This document shows, piece after piece, positions 4,838 to 5,490 of a DNA stretch of 5,490 nt. Origin of the DNA: a bacterium (lineage in GTDB: Bacteria; UBP18; UBA7526); contig JAUWXM010000070.1 of the NCBI GenBank assembly GCA_030616365.1, positions 1 through 5,490 on the forward strand, written 5' to 3'. Below the pieces are notes generated by a model. That model did no database searches. It was not told the DNA's origin and saw only the letters and a list, made by a program, of their open reading frames with translations. Every line of letters starts with the position of its first letter. The stretch's first letter is position 1. The position numbers and the translations under genes were made by a program.

Positions 4838-5490
4838 TTACCTCGCTAATGATTCCCTTATCCAATCTATAAATCTGGGAATATCATTACGGATGACAAT
4901 GGCAACTAAAAGAAGGATAATAAATAGCCCAATCTGCTGAGCAATCTCCTGGGCCCTGATGCTCAGAGGCTTCTTTCTTATCCCCTCTAAGGCCAAGAAG
5001 ATAATATGGCCTCCATCAAATAGAGGAATAGGTAGAAGATTTATCACAAATAGATTGACGCTAATAAAACCGATGAAGCCCAGGAGAGTAGTGAATCCTA
5101 TCTTGGCTGCCGTTCCTGCTGCCTGAACGATGAAGAGCGGACCAGCCAGGTTTTTTAACGGGACTCTCCCGCTGATTAACATTCCCAGACCTTTTAAAGT
5201 TAAAACAGTCAAGCCTATGGTTTGCCTCCAGCCTCTCTGAATAGCCTCTCCTATGCCATATCTTATCTTAATCAATTCTTCTGGAAAGGCTATCCCAATC
5301 ATCCCTATTTTCTCTTCCTGGCCCAGTACATTCTTGACTTTCTTAGTTGCAGGTATAATGGTAAGGATAAATTTCTTACTATTTCTCTGGATAGTAAATT
5401 CTAACTCCCTGTCCGGATTATTGAAGACTATTCCCTGCAGCTCTCCTCCATGCCTTACTTCTACTCCATTTATGGCGACTATTCTATCGC
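4838..5490 (-). CDS. rseP: RIP metalloprotease RseP (site-2 protease), C-terminal 217 residues
   Basis: RseP is an inner-membrane zinc protease that cleaves transmembrane anti-sigma factors and signal peptides within the membrane. The frame is open to the right edge, so the start and the HExxH zinc motif lie outside the window. The visible part begins in a PDZ domain (DRIVAINGVEV, first 11 residues; domain to about residue 60). It continues with GPLFIVQAAG (about 117-126), a transmembrane stretch, and NLLPIPLFDGGH (5041 down to about 5006), the NxxPxPxxDGG motif that supplies the third zinc ligand. A final hydrophobic segment, IGLFIILLLVAIVI, is near the C-terminus. An internal ATG at 5302 is not the start because PDZ sequence continues upstream of it. 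The gene ends in TAA three bases before ispG and shares its last codons with the ispG ribosome binding site. Confidence 0.95.
   Translation of the reverse strand, partial: DRIVAINGVEVRHGGELQGIVFNNPDRELEFTIQRNSKKFILTIIPATKKVKNVLGQEEKIGMIGIAFPEELIKIRYGIGEAIQRGWRQTIGLTVLTLKGLGMLISGRVPLKNLAGPLFIVQAAGTAAKIGFTTLLGFIGFISVNLFVINLLPIPLFDGGHIIFLALEGIRKKPLSIRAQEIAQQIGLFIILLLVAIVIRNDIPRFIDWIRESLAR
4841..4844 (-). promoter_or_regulatory. Shine-Dalgarno site for ispG inside rseP
   Basis: GAGG within the last codons of rseP lies six bases before TTG 4834. This supports the TTG start, since no ATG is near the expected N-terminus (KRRKTRQISIGKVKVGGG). Confidence 0.7.

Noticed and set aside
4838..5302. A separate 154-residue protein starting at ATG 5302
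   Set aside because: The same frame continues upstream to the window edge as PDZ-domain sequence of RseP, so this ATG is internal.

Overview
The window looks like chromosomal DNA of a free-living bacterium, with all five genes on the minus strand. Read in the direction of transcription (right to left) they are rseP (3' part only), ispG, proS, a gene for a secreted TolB-like beta-propeller protein, and rimP (5' part only). The order rseP-ispG-proS followed by rimP matches a conserved housekeeping neighbourhood (dxr-rseP-ispG-proS-rimP-nusA-infB) in several bacterial phyla. The low-to-moderate G+C, the secreted propeller protein and the heavy load of short degenerate repeats suggest an uncultivated, Gram-negative-type candidate phylum such as Omnitrophota or a relative. 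That placement is inference and I hold it weakly.

Layout: 5490-4838 is the C-terminal part of the site-2 protease RseP. ispG (MEP isoprenoid pathway) starts three bases after its stop codon, and its ribosome binding site lies inside the end of rseP. proS (prolyl-tRNA synthetase with editing domain) follows 49 bases later. These three probably form one transcript. After a 97-base gap comes the TolB-like gene (1814-831). Immediately beyond it (830-663) is a broken duplicate of the proS 3' end. The gap before rimP holds, in transcription order, a candidate extended -10 promoter, a large imperfect inverted repeat built from CACAGAG-type units, a clear intrinsic terminator, and a GCAGAG-type repeat. 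The rimP ribosome binding site comes last.

The unusual part is the repeats. Two copies of one heptamer-based element (five TCAGGCT-like units, a TTT(T)AATTC core, then four or five TGTGGCT-like units) lie in and beside ispG. One copy is in frame inside the iron-sulfur domain. The other supplies the last codons and stop codon of ispG and most of the ispG-proS gap. A different heptamer element (GACTTTG units around a GC-rich hairpin) lies in frame inside proS, just before the editing domain. In the internal ispG copy, the one heptamer whose consensus would give an in-frame TGA reads GGT instead, so the frame stays open. These resemble, in concept, the Rickettsia palindromic elements that insert in frame into proteins.

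The second unusual point is the TolB-like gene, which is bracketed by direct repeats of the proS 3' end (52 of 54 bases identical). This suggests it was inserted between proS and rimP by recombination at the proS tail.
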